Shown: positions 18,706-28,767 of the stretch, piece by piece
Layout of the letters: every line of letters starts with the position of its first letter
Position numbering within the stretch: the stretch's first letter is position 1
From: Rhodovulum steppense
Lineage (GTDB): Bacteria; Pseudomonadota; Alphaproteobacteria; Rhodobacterales; Rhodobacteraceae
DNA length: 64,000 nucleotides
NCBI RefSeq assembly: GCF_004339675.1
Contig: NZ_SLVM01000011.1
Location: forward strand, 1-64,000
Direction of reading: 5' to 3'
Notes under the pieces: generated by a model
What the model was told of the DNA's origin: nothing
Database searches by the model: none
What the model saw: the letters and a program-made list of their open reading frames with translations, nothing else
Program-made: the position numbers and the translations under genes

Positions 18706-18913
18706 GTCATGGATCCTTGCCGAAAGGGCGGCCGCGCGGGCCGCGAGTCGGCGCCATCCTAGGCAAGCCGCCGCCGATCCTGAAGGGGGCGCGTCCGGCA
18801 CCGTCCGGGCATGGCGATCCGGCCCCGTTGCGGCCCGGCGGGCAGAACCCTGATCGCCGGGCCGTTTTCGTGCTATCCTCCGGCGCAGGGGACCGCATTG
18901 GGAGGATGAGGCG

Positions 18914-20119
18914 ATGACAGGCAATGGCTGGGCTCCGGCCCTCGATGCCGTGCTCGGCGGCGTGACGCAAGGCGAGATGGCGGCGCGCGTGCCGGGGGTG
19001 GTGGCGATGCTCACCGACCGTCAGGGCAATGTCTACGAGGGCGCGCGCGGGCTGCGCGACCTTGGGACGGGGACGGCGATGACGACCGACACGGTCTTCG
19101 CCATCTTCTCGACCACCAAGGCGATCGGCGGGACCGCGGTGCTGCAATGCGTCGAGGAGGGGCTGCTCGATCTCGACGCCCCGGCCAGGGACTATGCCCC
19201 CGGGCTGGGCGAATTGCAGGTGCTCGAAGGGTTCGGACCGGGCGGCGTCCCGCGGTTCAGGCCGCCGAAATCCGACATCACCACGCGCCAGTTGCTGCTG
19301 CATACGGCCGGCTTCGGCTATGATTTCTTCAACCGGGACTACCTGAAAATGGCCGCCGAACATGGCCAGCCCTCGGTCGTGACCGCCAGCCGCGAGGCGT
19401 TGATGACGCCGCTGCTGTTCGATCCCGGCGAGAAATGGGAATATGGCAGCAATATCGACTGGGCAGGCCAGGTGGTCGAGGGCATCCGCGGCAAACGTCT
19501 GTCCGCCGTGCTGGCCGAGCGGGTCTTCGCGCCGCTGGGCATCACCGACATGGCCTTCACCCGCAGCGCGGAGATGAAGGCGCGCACCGCGACCGTCCAT
19601 GCCCGCGGCGCGGACGGGTCGCTGACGCCTCTGGATTTCGCGCTGCCCGACAATCCCGAGATCGACATGGCCGGGCACGGGCTTTACGGCACGGTGGGCG
19701 AGTACATGAAATTCATTCGCATGTGGCTGAATGACGGGATGGGGCCGCAGGGTCGCGTGCTGAAACCCGAAACCGTCGCGATGGCGGTGCAGAACGGGCT
19801 TCAGCCGCATCAGCAGGTGGTGATGCTGCCCGGTGTGATCCCGTCGCTCTCCAACGATGCCGAGTTCTTCCCGGGGCTGAGGAAAGGCTGGTCCCTGACC
19901 TTCATGGTCAACGAGGAAGAGGCCCCCACCGGGCGGCCCGCCGGCGCCATCGGCTGGGCGGGGTTGGCCAACCTGTTCTACTGGATCGACCGGCAGAACG
20001 GCTTCGGCGGGTTCTGGGCCACCCAGATCCTGCCCTTCGGCGACCCGGTCTCCTTCGGCGGCTATCTCGATTTCGAGACCGCGGTCTACGACCGGCTGCG
20101 CAACCGCCCCGCGGCCTGA
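18914..20119 (+). CDS. serine hydrolase (class C beta-lactamase/esterase family)
   Basis: A 401-residue protein of the beta-lactamase class C fold without a signal peptide. The nucleophile motif is STTK (S66-K69), the Tyr motif is YGSN (Y177), and a late HxG-like region lies in the second half. Such cytoplasmic members (EstB-like) are often esterases acting on short esters rather than antibiotic-resistance enzymes, so I do not call it a resistance gene. It is divergent from bciA with a 208-nt gap. Confidence 0.85.
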   Translation: MTGNGWAPALDAVLGGVTQGEMAARVPGVVAMLTDRQGNVYEGARGLRDLGTGTAMTTDTVFAIFSTTKAIGGTAVLQCVEEGLLDLDAPARDYAPGLGELQVLEGFGPGGVPRFRPPKSDITTRQLLLHTAGFGYDFFNRDYLKMAAEHGQPSVVTASREALMTPLLFDPGEKWEYGSNIDWAGQVVEGIRGKRLSAVLAERVFAPLGITDMAFTRSAEMKARTATVHARGADGSLTPLDFALPDNPEIDMAGHGLYGTVGEYMKFIRMWLNDGMGPQGRVLKPETVAMAVQNGLQPHQQVVMLPGVIPSLSNDAEFFPGLRKGWSLTFMVNEEEAPTGRPAGAIGWAGLANLFYWIDRQNGFGGFWATQILPFGDPVSFGGYLDFETAVYDRLRNRPAA

Positions 20120-20143
20120 ACGGCGCGCGGGGCGCGCGCGGCC

Positions 20144-22318
20144 TCAGCCGCCCGCCAGTTGCGCCTTGCGTTCGATCCGGCGGGCATGCAGCACCGGCTC
20201 GGTATAGCCCGAAGGCTGGATGCGGCCCTTGAACACCAGGTCGCAGGCGGCCTGGAACGCGATCCCGTCATAGCCCGGCGCCATCGGCACATAGGCCGGA
20301 TCGGCGGCGTTCTGGCGGTCCACCACCTCGGCCATGCGGCGCATGACCTCCATCACCTCATCCGCGCCGACGATTCCGTGATGCAGCCAGTTGGCGATAT
20401 GCTGGGCCGAGATCCGGCAGGTCGCCCGATCCTCCATCAGGCCGATATCGTTGATATCGGGCACCTTGGAACAGCCCACTCCGGCGTCGATCCAGCGCAC
20501 GACATAGCCCAGGATGCCCTGCGCGTTGTTCTCGACCTCGCGCAGGATCTGGGGGCGCGACCATTTGCGGAAGGCGGCCAGCGGGATTTCGAGGATCCCG
20601 TCCACATGCGCCCGGCGGCCGCCCTTCCGCAGCCCCGCCTGTACCGCCAGCACATCGACCTGATGGTAATGCAGCGCGTGCAGCGTGGCCGCCGTGGGCG
20701 AGGGCACCCAGGCACAATTCGCCCCGGCCTTGGGGTGTTCGATCTTGGTGGACAGCATCGCCGCCATCCGGTCGGGCATCGCCCACATGCCCTTGCCGAT
20801 CTGGGCGCGGCCCGACAGCCCGCATTCCAGCCCGATATCGACATTCAGGTTCTCATAGGCCGTGATCCAGCCCTTGCGCTTGATGAAATCCTTGCGGCTG
20901 AACGGCCCCGCCTCCATCGAGCTGTGGATCTCGTCGCCGGTGCGATCAAGGAAGCCGGTATTGATGAAGGCGACCCGGTGCTTCGCCGCGCGGATACATT
21001 CCTTGAGGTTGACCGAACTGCGCCGCTCCTCGTCCATGATGCCCAGCTTGACGGTGTAGCGCGGCAGGCCAAGGATTTCCTCGACGCGGGTGAAGGTGTC
21101 GTCGGCAAAGGCCACCTCGTCGGGACCGTGCATCTTGGGCTTGACGACATAGATGGACCCGGCGGGGGAGTTGCGCGGGCCGTCGGTCTTTTTCAGGTCA
21201 TGCAGCGCGATCAGCGTGGTGAGCGCGGCGTCCATCAACCCCTCGAACACCTCGGCGCCGTCCCCATCCAGGATCGCCGGGTTGGTCATCAGGTGGCCGA
21301 CATTCCTGACCAGCATCAGCGCCCGGCCCTTGACGGTCAGGCTGCTGCCATCGGGGGCGGTATAGGTGCGGTCGGGCTCCAGCGCGCGGGTCAGCCGTTC
21401 GCCGCCCTTGTCGAATTCGGCGCTCAGATCGCCCTTCATCAGCCCCAGCCAGTTGGCATAGGCCGCCACCTTGTCCTCGGCATCGACACAGGCGACCGAA
21501 TCCTCGCAATCCATGATCGCCGAGACGGCCGCCTCCATCCGCACCGCCGCCAGCCCGGCCTGATCGCGCGCGCCGACCGGGTGGGTGCGGTCGAAGACCA
21601 GTTCCACATGCAGCCCGTTATTGCGCAGCAGGACCGCCTCGGGCGCGCGGGGGTGGCCGCGATAGCCCGCGAATTTCCCGGGCTGTTCCAGCGGCAGATC
21701 GTCGATCAGAAGCGCGCCGCCCCTGACGTGATAGCGCCGCGCATCGGCATGGCTGGTGCCCGCGATGGGAAACGCCTCGTCCAGAAAGACCCGCGCGCGC
21801 GCCACGACACGGGCGCCGCGACCGCGATCATAGCGCCCCCCGGGCGGCGGGCTGCCCATCGCGTCGGTGCCGTAAAGCGCGTCGTACAGGTTGCCCCAGC
21901 GCGCATTCGCGGCGTTCAGCGCGTAGCGGGCATTGGTGATCGGCACCACCAGTTGCGGCCCCGGCACGGTCGCGATCTCGGGATCCACATTGGCGGTCTC
22001 GATCTCGAACGGCGCGCCTTCGGGGCGCAGATAGCCGATCTCGGTCAGGAACGCCTTGTAGGCCTCGTGGTCATGGGGCTGGTTGCGCCGCGCCAGATGC
22101 CAGGCGTCGATCTGCTGCTGCATCGTCTCGCGGATCGCCAGCAATTCGCGGTTGCGCGGGCTCAGGTCGCGCACCAGCCCGGCAAGGCCCTCCCAGAAGG
22201 CGCCCGCCTCGATCCCGGTGCCGGGCAGCGCGCGGGCCTCGACGAAATCGGCCAGCACGGCCGCGACCTTCAGCCCGGCCCGGTCCTGATATGTCTCGCC
22301 GCCCATCTTCGCCTCCAT
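20144..22318 (-). CDS. glcB: malate synthase G
   Basis: A large (about 724-residue) monomeric malate synthase that condenses glyoxylate and acetyl-CoA to malate. Typical segments are [16 protein letters not shown] near the N-terminus, [45 protein letters not shown] and [15 protein letters not shown]. It could feed two-carbon units or photorespiratory-type glyoxylate into central metabolism. Three ATGs are possible (22336, 22318, 22306); I chose 22318 because AAGGA precedes it at good spacing, but 22306 is nearly as good. Confidence 0.95.
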   Translation of the reverse strand: MEAKMGGETYQDRAGLKVAAVLADFVEARALPGTGIEAGAFWEGLAGLVRDLSPRNRELLAIRETMQQQIDAWHLARRNQPHDHEAYKAFLTEIGYLRPEGAPFEIETANVDPEIATVPGPQLVVPITNARYALNAANARWGNLYDALYGTDAMGSPPPGGRYDRGRGARVVARARVFLDEAFPIAGTSHADARRYHVRGGALLIDDLPLEQPGKFAGYRGHPRAPEAVLLRNNGLHVELVFDRTHPVGARDQAGLAAVRMEAAVSAIMDCEDSVACVDAEDKVAAYANWLGLMKGDLSAEFDKGGERLTRALEPDRTYTAPDGSSLTVKGRALMLVRNVGHLMTNPAILDGDGAEVFEGLMDAALTTLIALHDLKKTDGPRNSPAGSIYVVKPKMHGPDEVAFADDTFTRVEEILGLPRYTVKLGIMDEERRSSVNLKECIRAAKHRVAFINTGFLDRTGDEIHSSMEAGPFSRKDFIKRKGWITAYENLNVDIGLECGLSGRAQIGKGMWAMPDRMAAMLSTKIEHPKAGANCAWVPSPTAATLHALHYHQVDVLAVQAGLRKGGRRAHVDGILEIPLAAFRKWSRPQILREVENNAQGILGYVVRWIDAGVGCSKVPDINDIGLMEDRATCRISAQHIANWLHHGIVGADEVMEVMRRMAEVVDRQNAADPAYVPMAPGYDGIAFQAACDLVFKGRIQPSGYTEPVLHARRIERKAQLAGG

Positions 22319-22516
22319 GCTGTCCTTGTCCCGCATAGCTCAGAGCAATTCCACGCCCGCAATGCAAGTGCAGCCTTGCCCGCCCGGCATCGTCCCCGCC
22401 CGCAAAACCCGCGCCGCGCCGCCGATCCGGCCAAATCCCCGGCGCTGCGCGTTTTCCCGCCATTTTATCGTCTGCGCCCCGTGGTGCCCGGCCCGCGGCC
22501 TGCGGTATGAAGGGGC

Positions 22517-25030
22517 ATGGACATCGTTCTGCTGACCACGGTCATCGCCTCCCTGTTCCTGCTGATCGGCGCGGCCGAGCCGCTGGCCGCGCGCCTGCGC
22601 CTGCCCTTCAGCGTGATCCTCGCCGCGCTGGGCATCCTGATCGGGGCGGGCGCGCTGTTCTTCCTGCGCACGGACCTGACCGATGCGCTGAACCCGGTGG
22701 CCGAGGCGATCCTCGCGGTGCCGATCCGCTCGAACGTGTTCCTTTACGTCTTCCTGCCGACCCTGCTGTTCCAGGTCACGCTGGGGATGAACCTGCGCCG
22801 GATGCTGGACGACTGGGTGCCGATCCTGATGCTGGCGGTGGTCGCGGTGGTGGTGGCGACGCTGTCGGTGGGCTATGCGCTGGCCTGGGCCAGCGCGCTG
22901 CCGCTTGCGGTCTGCCTGCTGGTGGGCGCGATCGTCTCGACCACCGATCCCTCGGCGGTGGTGGGCATCTTCCGCTCGATCTCGGCGCCGCGCCGCCTGG
23001 CGCGGATCATCGAGGGCGAAAGCCTGCTGAACGATGCCGCCGCCATCGCGCTGTTCGGCCTGTTCATGGGATTCGTGATGCTGGGCATGCCCGATCCCAG
23101 TCTCGGCGACGCGCTGGCGCGCTTTCCGCTGCTGATCGCGGGGGGCGTGCTGACCGGCTGGCTGGCGGCGCGGATCGCGGTCCGGTTGATGGCGATGTTC
23201 GCGCGCTACGAACTGGCGCAGATCTCGGTCTCGGTGGCGCTGCCCTACCTGGCCTTCATCATCGCCGAACAGAGCGTGGGCGCCTCGGGCGTGATCGCGG
23301 TGGTGACGGCGGGGATGACGCTGAACCTGATGGGGCCGGGGCGGCTGCCGCCCGCGTCCTGGTCGAACCTGCGCGAGGTCTGGGATCTGCTGGCGCATTG
23401 GGCGGGGGCGTTCATCTTCATCCTCGCCGCGTTGTTGATCCCGCGGCTTCTGGAAGAGGTGCGGATCGGCGATTTCGCCCTGATCGGCGTCGTGATCCTG
23501 GCCGCCCTGGCGGCGCGGGTGGTGATCCTGTTCGGCCTGTTGCCGCTGCTGTCGGCGGTCCGGCTGTCGCCGGTGGTCGAGCGGCCCTATCGCGTCGCGA
23601 TCCTGTGGGGCGGTCTGCGCGGCGCGGTCACGCTGGCGCTGGCGCTGGCCGTGACCGAAAGCGTCCGCGTGCCGGTCGAGGTCAAGCGCCTCGTCGCGAT
23701 CCTGGCCACCGGCTTCACGCTGTTCACGCTGATCGTGCAGGGCACGACGCTGCGCTGGATCATCCGGCAACTCGGGCTCGACCGGCTGTCGCCGATCGAC
23801 CAGGCGCTGTCCAACCAGGTGGTCGCGGTTGCGCTTCAGACCGTGCGCGAGGACGTGGCCCGCAGCACCGAGAATTACGAACTTACCCATGACATCGTCC
23901 GCTCCGAGGCCAAGCGTTTCGGCGAACGGCTGGACGGCGCGGTCAAGACCGCCGAGGAGAATACCGAGATCCTCGACCGCGACCGGATCACGCTGGGGCT
24001 GATCGCGCTGGCCGGGGCCGAGCGCGACGCGATCCTTGCCCGCATCAGGGACCGCACGATGTCCTCGGGGCTGGCGGAACGGATCCTCTCCGATGCCGAC
24101 CGGCTGATCGAGGGCGCGCGCAGCGGCGGGCGGACGGGCTACCAGCGCGCGGCGCGGACAAGCGTCGGCTACGGGCGCAGCTTCCGGGTGGCGGTGACGC
24201 TGCACAACCGGCTGCGCCTGTCGCGACCGCTGGCGCTGATGGCGGCGGAGCGGTTCGAGATCCTGCTGTCGCAGCGGCTGATCCTGCGCGATCTGGGCGG
24301 CTTCATCGACGGACGGATCCGGCGTATTCATGGCCGCCGGGTGGCCGATCTGCTGCACGAGATGCTTTCCCGCCGCGCCGAGGCGGTCGATACCGCGCTG
24401 GAAGGGCTGCGGCTGCAATATCCCGGCTATGCCGAGGAACTGGAACGCCGCTTCATCCGTCGCACCGCGCTGCGGCTGGAGGAACGCGAATATGACGCGA
24501 TGCGCGAGGACGGGCTGATCGGGGCGGAACTGCACAACGCGCTGATGCAGGACATCGCCCGCCGTCGCGCCGGGCTGGACGCGCGCCCGCGCCTCGATCT
24601 GGCGGTCGAGAAGGCGGAACTGGTGCGCTGCTTCCCGCTGTTCGACGATCTCGACGGCAAGGCGCGCAAGCGGCTGACCCAGGCGCTGGTGACGCGCTAT
24701 GTCAATGCGGGCGATGTTCTGATCCGCAAGGACACCCAGCCGCGCAGCGTGTTCTTCATCGCCTCGGGCGCGGTCGAGGCGGAAAGCGCGGGCCAGGTCT
24801 TGCGGCTGGGCCGGGGCGAGATGTTCGGCCAGATGGCCGTGTTGATGCAGAAACCGCGCCGCGCCGAGGTGCGCGCGATCGCCCCCTCGACGCTTCTGGT
24901 GCTGGACGAGGCGCGGTTCCGGCGCCTGCTGCGGCGCAGCCCGGCGGTGCAGGCGGCGGTTCGGGAAAGCGCGCGCAGGCGCGGCATCGCTCCCGAGACG
25001 CTGATGCCCGACGGGTCGGCCACCGCCTGA
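22517..25030 (+). CDS. NhaP-type Na+/H+ antiporter with C-terminal cyclic-nucleotide-binding domain
   Basis: An 837-residue CPA1-family antiporter. About 12 membrane helices fill residues 1-410, including the ion-binding region STTDPSAVVGIFRS and the GESLLNDAAAIALFG segment, plus RVAILWGGLRGAVTLALAL. A helical cytoplasmic region is followed by a cyclic-nucleotide-binding domain (about 702-800; FPLFDDLDGKAR, then GRGEMFGQMAVLMQKPRRAEVRA). The CNBD suggests gating by cAMP or a related signal. It is divergent from glcB with a 198-nt gap. Confidence 0.93.
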   Translation: MDIVLLTTVIASLFLLIGAAEPLAARLRLPFSVILAALGILIGAGALFFLRTDLTDALNPVAEAILAVPIRSNVFLYVFLPTLLFQVTLGMNLRRMLDDWVPILMLAVVAVVVATLSVGYALAWASALPLAVCLLVGAIVSTTDPSAVVGIFRSISAPRRLARIIEGESLLNDAAAIALFGLFMGFVMLGMPDPSLGDALARFPLLIAGGVLTGWLAARIAVRLMAMFARYELAQISVSVALPYLAFIIAEQSVGASGVIAVVTAGMTLNLMGPGRLPPASWSNLREVWDLLAHWAGAFIFILAALLIPRLLEEVRIGDFALIGVVILAALAARVVILFGLLPLLSAVRLSPVVERPYRVAILWGGLRGAVTLALALAVTESVRVPVEVKRLVAILATGFTLFTLIVQGTTLRWIIRQLGLDRLSPIDQALSNQVVAVALQTVREDVARSTENYELTHDIVRSEAKRFGERLDGAVKTAEENTEILDRDRITLGLIALAGAERDAILARIRDRTMSSGLAERILSDADRLIEGARSGGRTGYQRAARTSVGYGRSFRVAVTLHNRLRLSRPLALMAAERFEILLSQRLILRDLGGFIDGRIRRIHGRRVADLLHEMLSRRAEAVDTALEGLRLQYPGYAEELERRFIRRTALRLEEREYDAMREDGLIGAELHNALMQDIARRRAGLDARPRLDLAVEKAELVRCFPLFDDLDGKARKRLTQALVTRYVNAGDVLIRKDTQPRSVFFIASGAVEAESAGQVLRLGRGEMFGQMAVLMQKPRRAEVRAIAPSTLLVLDEARFRRLLRRSPAVQAAVRESARRRGIAPETLMPDGSATA

Positions 25031-25155
25031 GCCCGGCCCCGCCCCTCGCATCGCGCTTGGTGTGCGCGCGCGATCCGGGTTAAGCTGCCGGATCGGGAGA
25101 GGAACCGGGCGGCGTCCGCGGGAACGGAACCGCCTGTCAGGGAGGGGAACGGCCC

Positions 25156-25446
25156 ATGTGCCAGATTTTCGCGGGGCAGGATCCGCAGCGCTACCGCTCG
25201 ACCACGCGCCGGTTGCGGCTGAACGGTCATTCGACCAGCATCCGGCTGGAAAACAGCTTCTGGGCAATCCTTGACGAGATTGCCGCGACCGAGGGCGTCA
25301 CCACGCCCGCCTTCCTGTCGCGGCTGCATGCCGAGGTGCTGGAACTGCATGGCGAGCCGGTGAATTTCACCTCGCTGCTGCGCTGCGCCTGTCTGGTCTT
25401 CATCGAGACCGGGCGCCGCGGCGGGGTCGCGATGGCCGCCGAATGA
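25156..25446 (+). CDS. ribbon-helix-helix domain protein
   Basis: A 96-residue protein of the RHH_4 type (often starting MCQxF). The beta strand and helices are visible in LNGHSTSIRLENSFWAILDEIAATEGV, with a Cys-rich C-terminus LLRCACLVF. Family members are probably DNA-binding regulators. It starts after a GGAGGGGAACGG site and is followed by an inverted repeat at 25461-25482. Confidence 0.85.
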   Translation: MCQIFAGQDPQRYRSTTRRLRLNGHSTSIRLENSFWAILDEIAATEGVTTPAFLSRLHAEVLELHGEPVNFTSLLRCACLVFIETGRRGGVAMAAE

Positions 25447-25460
25447 CGGCTTTCGGCGCG

Positions 25461-25482
25461 GGGTAGTAAGGCGCTACTACCC
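25461..25482. promoter_or_regulatory. 8-bp inverted repeat upstream of the glyoxalase/GMC operon
   Basis: A perfect palindrome GGGTAGTA-AGGCGC-TACTACCC in the 98-nt gap between the ribbon-helix-helix gene and the VOC-Tat-GMC operon. No U-run follows, so an operator is more likely than a terminator. A LuxR-type or RHH regulator is a plausible binder, but this is inference. Confidence 0.5.
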
Positions 25483-25544
25483 GCAGGGCGCCCCGCGCGG
25501 TCTATGCTGGCCCCGAAACCAGCAACAACCGGCGGGAGGCATTG

Positions 25545-25940
25545 GTGGCCAAGGCAATCCACAGCATGATCCGCGTGCTCGACGAGGCGCGCTCGGTGGC
25601 GTTCTACGAAAAGGCGTTCGGGCTGACGGTGGCCGACCGGCTCGACTTTCCCGAGTTCACGCTGATCTACATGAGCAATTCCGAAACCGGGTTCGAGGTC
25701 GAACTGACCGTGAACAAGGGCCGGACCGAGCCTTATGCGCTGGGCGACGGCTATGGCCATCTGGCCGTGTCGGTCGCGGATCTGGACGCCGAACATGCCC
25801 GCTTCGAGGCCGAGGGGCTTGCCCCGCGCAAGCTGGTCGCCTTTGCCCCCGCGGGCGAGGTGATCGCGCGGTTCTTCTTCGTCGCCGATCCCGATGGCTA
25901 CCAGATCGAGGTTCTCGAACGCGGGGGGCGTTTCAAATAG
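25545..25940 (+). CDS. VOC family protein (glyoxalase I-like)
   Basis: A 131-residue vicinal-oxygen-chelate protein (AIHSMIRVLDEARSVAFYEKAFG at the N-terminus split around residue 15; later YGHLAVSV and PDGYQIEVLE). Metal-ligand candidates are the early His, Glu in FEVELTV, His in GHLAVSV and Glu in QIEVLE, as in lactoylglutathione lyases. I use the GTG at 25545, which is 5 nt after GGGAGG; a TTG at 25542 is the alternative. It leads a probable operon with the Tat protein and GMC oxidoreductase. Confidence 0.88.
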   Translation: MAKAIHSMIRVLDEARSVAFYEKAFGLTVADRLDFPEFTLIYMSNSETGFEVELTVNKGRTEPYALGDGYGHLAVSVADLDAEHARFEAEGLAPRKLVAFAPAGEVIARFFFVADPDGYQIEVLERGGRFK

Positions 25941-26005
25941 GGGATTTCCGGGCGGTTGGGAGGCCGCCCCGGGACATCAGGGACGTCATTCAGGGAGGAG
26001 ACAGA

Positions 26006-26530
26006 ATGACACTTCAGCCAGCAATCCGGGGTCTGACCCGGCGCCAGCTTCTGTCGCGCGCCAGTGCGGCGGGGGCATCCCTTGTCATCGGGGCGGGCTT
26101 CGTCGCCGCGCCCGATGCGGCCTGGGCCTACGAGACGGCGCATCTCAGGCCCGAAACCTTCGCGACGCTGGTCCGGATGGCGCGCGACATCTATCCCCAT
26201 GACCGGATCCCCGACGCCCATTACGTCATCGCGGTCAAGGGCTATGACAGCGCCGAGGCCGCCCCGGGCATCGCCGAGGGGATCGCCGCGCTGGATGCCG
26301 CGGCGCAGGCCGGGGGGTTCCCCAGCTATCTGGACACCGGCTGGGAACGCGACCGCGTGGATATCCTGCGCTCGATCGAGGACAGCGCCTTCTTCCAGAC
26401 GATCCGCGGCGGGCTGGTGACGGGGCTTTACAACCAGAAAGCGGTCTGGCCGATCTTCGGCTACGAGGGCGAGAGCTATAGCCAGGGCGGCTATATCGAA
26501 CGCGGCTTCAACGACATCGACTGGCTTTGA
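26006..26530 (+). CDS. Tat-exported small subunit of a GMC dehydrogenase
   Basis: A 174-residue protein with a twin-arginine signal (LTRRQLLSRASAAGA, then hydrophobic region, cleavage near AWAYE). The mature part resembles gluconate 2-dehydrogenase subunit 3-like proteins (FATLVRMARDIYPHD, YNQKAVWPIFGYEG). It probably carries the following GMC flavoprotein across the membrane by hitchhiking, since the flavoprotein has no signal of its own. It lies 20 nt upstream of that gene. Confidence 0.87.
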   Translation: MTLQPAIRGLTRRQLLSRASAAGASLVIGAGFVAAPDAAWAYETAHLRPETFATLVRMARDIYPHDRIPDAHYVIAVKGYDSAEAAPGIAEGIAALDAAAQAGGFPSYLDTGWERDRVDILRSIEDSAFFQTIRGGLVTGLYNQKAVWPIFGYEGESYSQGGYIERGFNDIDWL

Positions 26531-26550
26531 GGTCTGGGGGAGGACTGGCA

Positions 26551-28122
26551 ATGGCTGCATCTTTCGAACTGACCGACGACAGCGTGGTGGTCATCATCGG
26601 CACCGGCGCGGGCGGGGGCGTTCTGGCCAACGAACTGGCGCAGAAGGGCGTGCGCGTCGTCGCGCTGGAGGCCGGCGGGCGCTACCTGCCCGAGGATTAC
26701 GTCAATGACGAATGGGAAAGCTTCGGCCAACTGGCCTGGCTGGACCCGCGCACGACCAGCGGCGACTGGCGCGTGGCCAGGGACTTTTCCGGCCTGCCCG
26801 CCTGGATCGTCAAGGCGGTGGGCGGCACCACGACGCATTGGGCGGGCGCCTCGCTGCGGTTTCAGGCGCATGAATGGAAGGCCGCGACGACCTATGGCGC
26901 GGTCGAGGGCGCGAACCTGCTCGACTGGCCGATCGACGCCGCCGAGATGGAGCCGTGGTATGACCTCGCGGAAAAGAAGCTGGGGGTGACGCGCACCAAT
27001 GGCATCGCGGGGCTGCCCGGCAACAACAACTACCTGCTCTTCGAAAAGGGCGCCAAGGCGCTGGGCTATACTGAGGTCCATACCGGCCGCATGGCGATCA
27101 ATTCGGCCGAATATGACGGGCGCAGCTTCTGCCACCAGACGGGCTTCTGCTTTCAGGGCTGCAAATGGGGCGCGAAATGGTCGGCGGCCTATACCGACAT
27201 CCCCCGCGGCGAGGCGACCGGCAATCTGGAGGTCCGCGAGCGCGCCCATGCCGCGCGCATCCTGCATGACGATGCGGGCCGCGTGACGGGGGTCGAGTAT
27301 TTCGACCGGGACGGCAACCTGCACTTCCAGCGCGCGCGGATCGTCTGCGTGGCGGGCAACAGCTTCGAAAGCCCGCGGCTGCTGCTGAACTCGGCATCCA
27401 GCATGTTCCCTGACGGGCTGGCCAACAGTTCGGGCCAGGTCGGGCGCAACTACATGCGGCACATGACCGGCTCGGTCTATGCCACCTTCGACAAGCCCGT
27501 GCGCATGTGGCGCGGCACCACCATGGCGGGGATCATTTCGGACGAGGCCCGCCACGATCCCGGCCGCGGTTTCGTCGGCGGCTACGAGATGGAGACGCTG
27601 GCGCTGGGCATCCCGTTCATGGCGGCCTTCCTCGACCCGGGCGCCTGGGGGCGCGAATTCACAACGGCGCTGGATGCCTATGAATACATGGCGGGCATGT
27701 GGCTGGTGGGCGAGGACATGCCGCAGGAAACCAACCGCGTGACGCTGAACGCCGAGGTCAAGGACCAGTGGGGCCTGCCGGTCGCGAATGTCCATTTCGA
27801 CGACCATCCCAACGACATCGCGATGCGAAACCACGCCTACCGGCAGGGCAGGGCGGTCTACGAGGCGGTGGGGGCCACCCGCACCTTCCCGACGCCGCCC
27901 TATCCCAGCACGCATAACCTGGGCACCAACCGGATGAGCGAACGGCCCGGGGATGGCGTGGTGAACCGCTGGGGGCAAAGCCATGACATCGCGAACCTGT
28001 TCGTCTCGGACGGCTCGCAATTCACCACCGGCGCGGCCGAGAACCCGACGCTGACCATCGTCGCGCTGGCGATCCGGCAGGCCGACCACATCGCGCGCGA
28101 AATGGCGGCACAGACCCTCTGA
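26551..28122 (+). CDS. GMC family FAD oxidoreductase (gluconate/sugar-alcohol dehydrogenase type)
   Basis: A 523-residue flavoprotein. The FAD motif is VVIIGTGAGGGVLANELA; the family-specific VGGTTTHWAGASLRF and the C-terminal HNLGTNRMS, DGSQFTTGAAENPTLT are present. It is probably periplasmic after co-export with the Tat subunit and should pass electrons to a cytochrome c, but no cytochrome subunit is encoded next to it. The substrate cannot be read from the sequence. The ATG at 26551 follows a GGGGGAGGA site; an upstream in-frame start is not needed. Confidence 0.92.
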   Translation: MAASFELTDDSVVVIIGTGAGGGVLANELAQKGVRVVALEAGGRYLPEDYVNDEWESFGQLAWLDPRTTSGDWRVARDFSGLPAWIVKAVGGTTTHWAGASLRFQAHEWKAATTYGAVEGANLLDWPIDAAEMEPWYDLAEKKLGVTRTNGIAGLPGNNNYLLFEKGAKALGYTEVHTGRMAINSAEYDGRSFCHQTGFCFQGCKWGAKWSAAYTDIPRGEATGNLEVRERAHAARILHDDAGRVTGVEYFDRDGNLHFQRARIVCVAGNSFESPRLLLNSASSMFPDGLANSSGQVGRNYMRHMTGSVYATFDKPVRMWRGTTMAGIISDEARHDPGRGFVGGYEMETLALGIPFMAAFLDPGAWGREFTTALDAYEYMAGMWLVGEDMPQETNRVTLNAEVKDQWGLPVANVHFDDHPNDIAMRNHAYRQGRAVYEAVGATRTFPTPPYPSTHNLGTNRMSERPGDGVVNRWGQSHDIANLFVSDGSQFTTGAAENPTLTIVALAIRQADHIAREMAAQTL

Positions 28123-28137
28123 GGGGACGAAGACCGG

Positions 28138-28172
28138 GCCGCGGCGTCCCGCCGGGCGCCGCGGCCTTCCCC
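28138..28172 (+). terminator. strong hairpin after the GMC gene
   Basis: A 10-bp stem (GGCCGCGGCG at 28138-28147, CGCCGCGGCC at 28158-28167) followed by TTCCCC, 15 nt after the GMC stop. It probably ends the VOC-Tat-GMC transcript. Confidence 0.6.
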
Positions 28173-28269
28173 TTGGCCGCCCCGGGAGTTGCGGATCCCC
28201 CTTGCCTTGGGTATCGCTGGACCCGGGCACCGGCGCATGCGTCGGCCGCAACAGAGGGGAAGAAAGACG

Positions 28270-28575
28270 GTGCTGTTGATCCTCGGTCTCTATCTGGGTT
28301 TCTCGCTGGTCCTTTTGCTGGGCGCGGCCGAGGTCGAACGCCGCGCCATCGTCGCCCGCCGCCTGGGCCCGAACGGCCGCGCCATCCTGATCGCGCTGGT
28401 CGTCTCGGTGGTGGCCTCGCTGGGGGTCGTGGTCGCCGGGGCGGTCACGGGGGGCCTGCTGCGCACGCTCCACCTGCTGGGCGGAACCATTGTCTATCAC
28501 GGCGCGATGGGCGTGCTGCTGGTGCGCGGGTTGCAACGGGTCTCGGCCCGCGTCTTCGACCGGACCGCGCCCTGA
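28270..28575 (+). CDS. small multi-pass membrane protein
   Basis: A 101-residue protein with about three membrane helices (residues 1-20, 38-62, 68-92). I chose the GTG at 28270 behind GAGGGGAAG; the in-frame ATG at 28189 would add 27 basic, non-membrane residues and overlap the terminator region. I do not recognise the family. Confidence 0.55.
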   Translation: MLLILGLYLGFSLVLLLGAAEVERRAIVARRLGPNGRAILIALVVSVVASLGVVVAGAVTGGLLRTLHLLGGTIVYHGAMGVLLVRGLQRVSARVFDRTAP

Positions 28576-28647
28576 GCCCGGCCTCACGTCTCGTCGGCGT
28601 CGTTCCGGCCCGGGCGCCGCGGAACAGGCGACATGACAGACGCGGCG

Positions 28648-28767
28648 TCACTCGTCAAAGGCGCTGAAATGGCAACGCGGGCAAAGGCCGTCATGCAGGG
28701 CCTCGCCGCAGCGGCTGCACCGGGCACGGCCTTTCAGCCAAGCCAGAATCGTTCCGAGGATCTTCAT
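28648..28767 (-). CDS. 39-residue double-CxxC mini-protein
   Basis: A short reading frame MKILGTILAWLKGRARCSRCG with a second CPRC near the end, preceded by CAGGAGG at 10-12 nt. Two CxxC pairs 10-11 residues apart would form a zinc-ribbon-like site. It is convergent with the membrane protein gene. The size makes it uncertain, but the ribosome-binding site and Cys pairs argue for a real gene. Confidence 0.5.
   Translation of the reverse strand: MKILGTILAWLKGRARCSRCGEALHDGLCPRCHFSAFDE

Noticed and set aside
18914..20119. Possible beta-lactamase resistance gene
   Set aside because: No signal peptide is present, and the family is dominated by cytoplasmic esterases.
22340..25267. A 975-codon minus-strand open frame opposite the antiporter gene
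   Set aside because: It is the GC-rich mirror of a gene with clear membrane and CNBD motifs; its composition is Arg/Gln/His-rich with no family signal.
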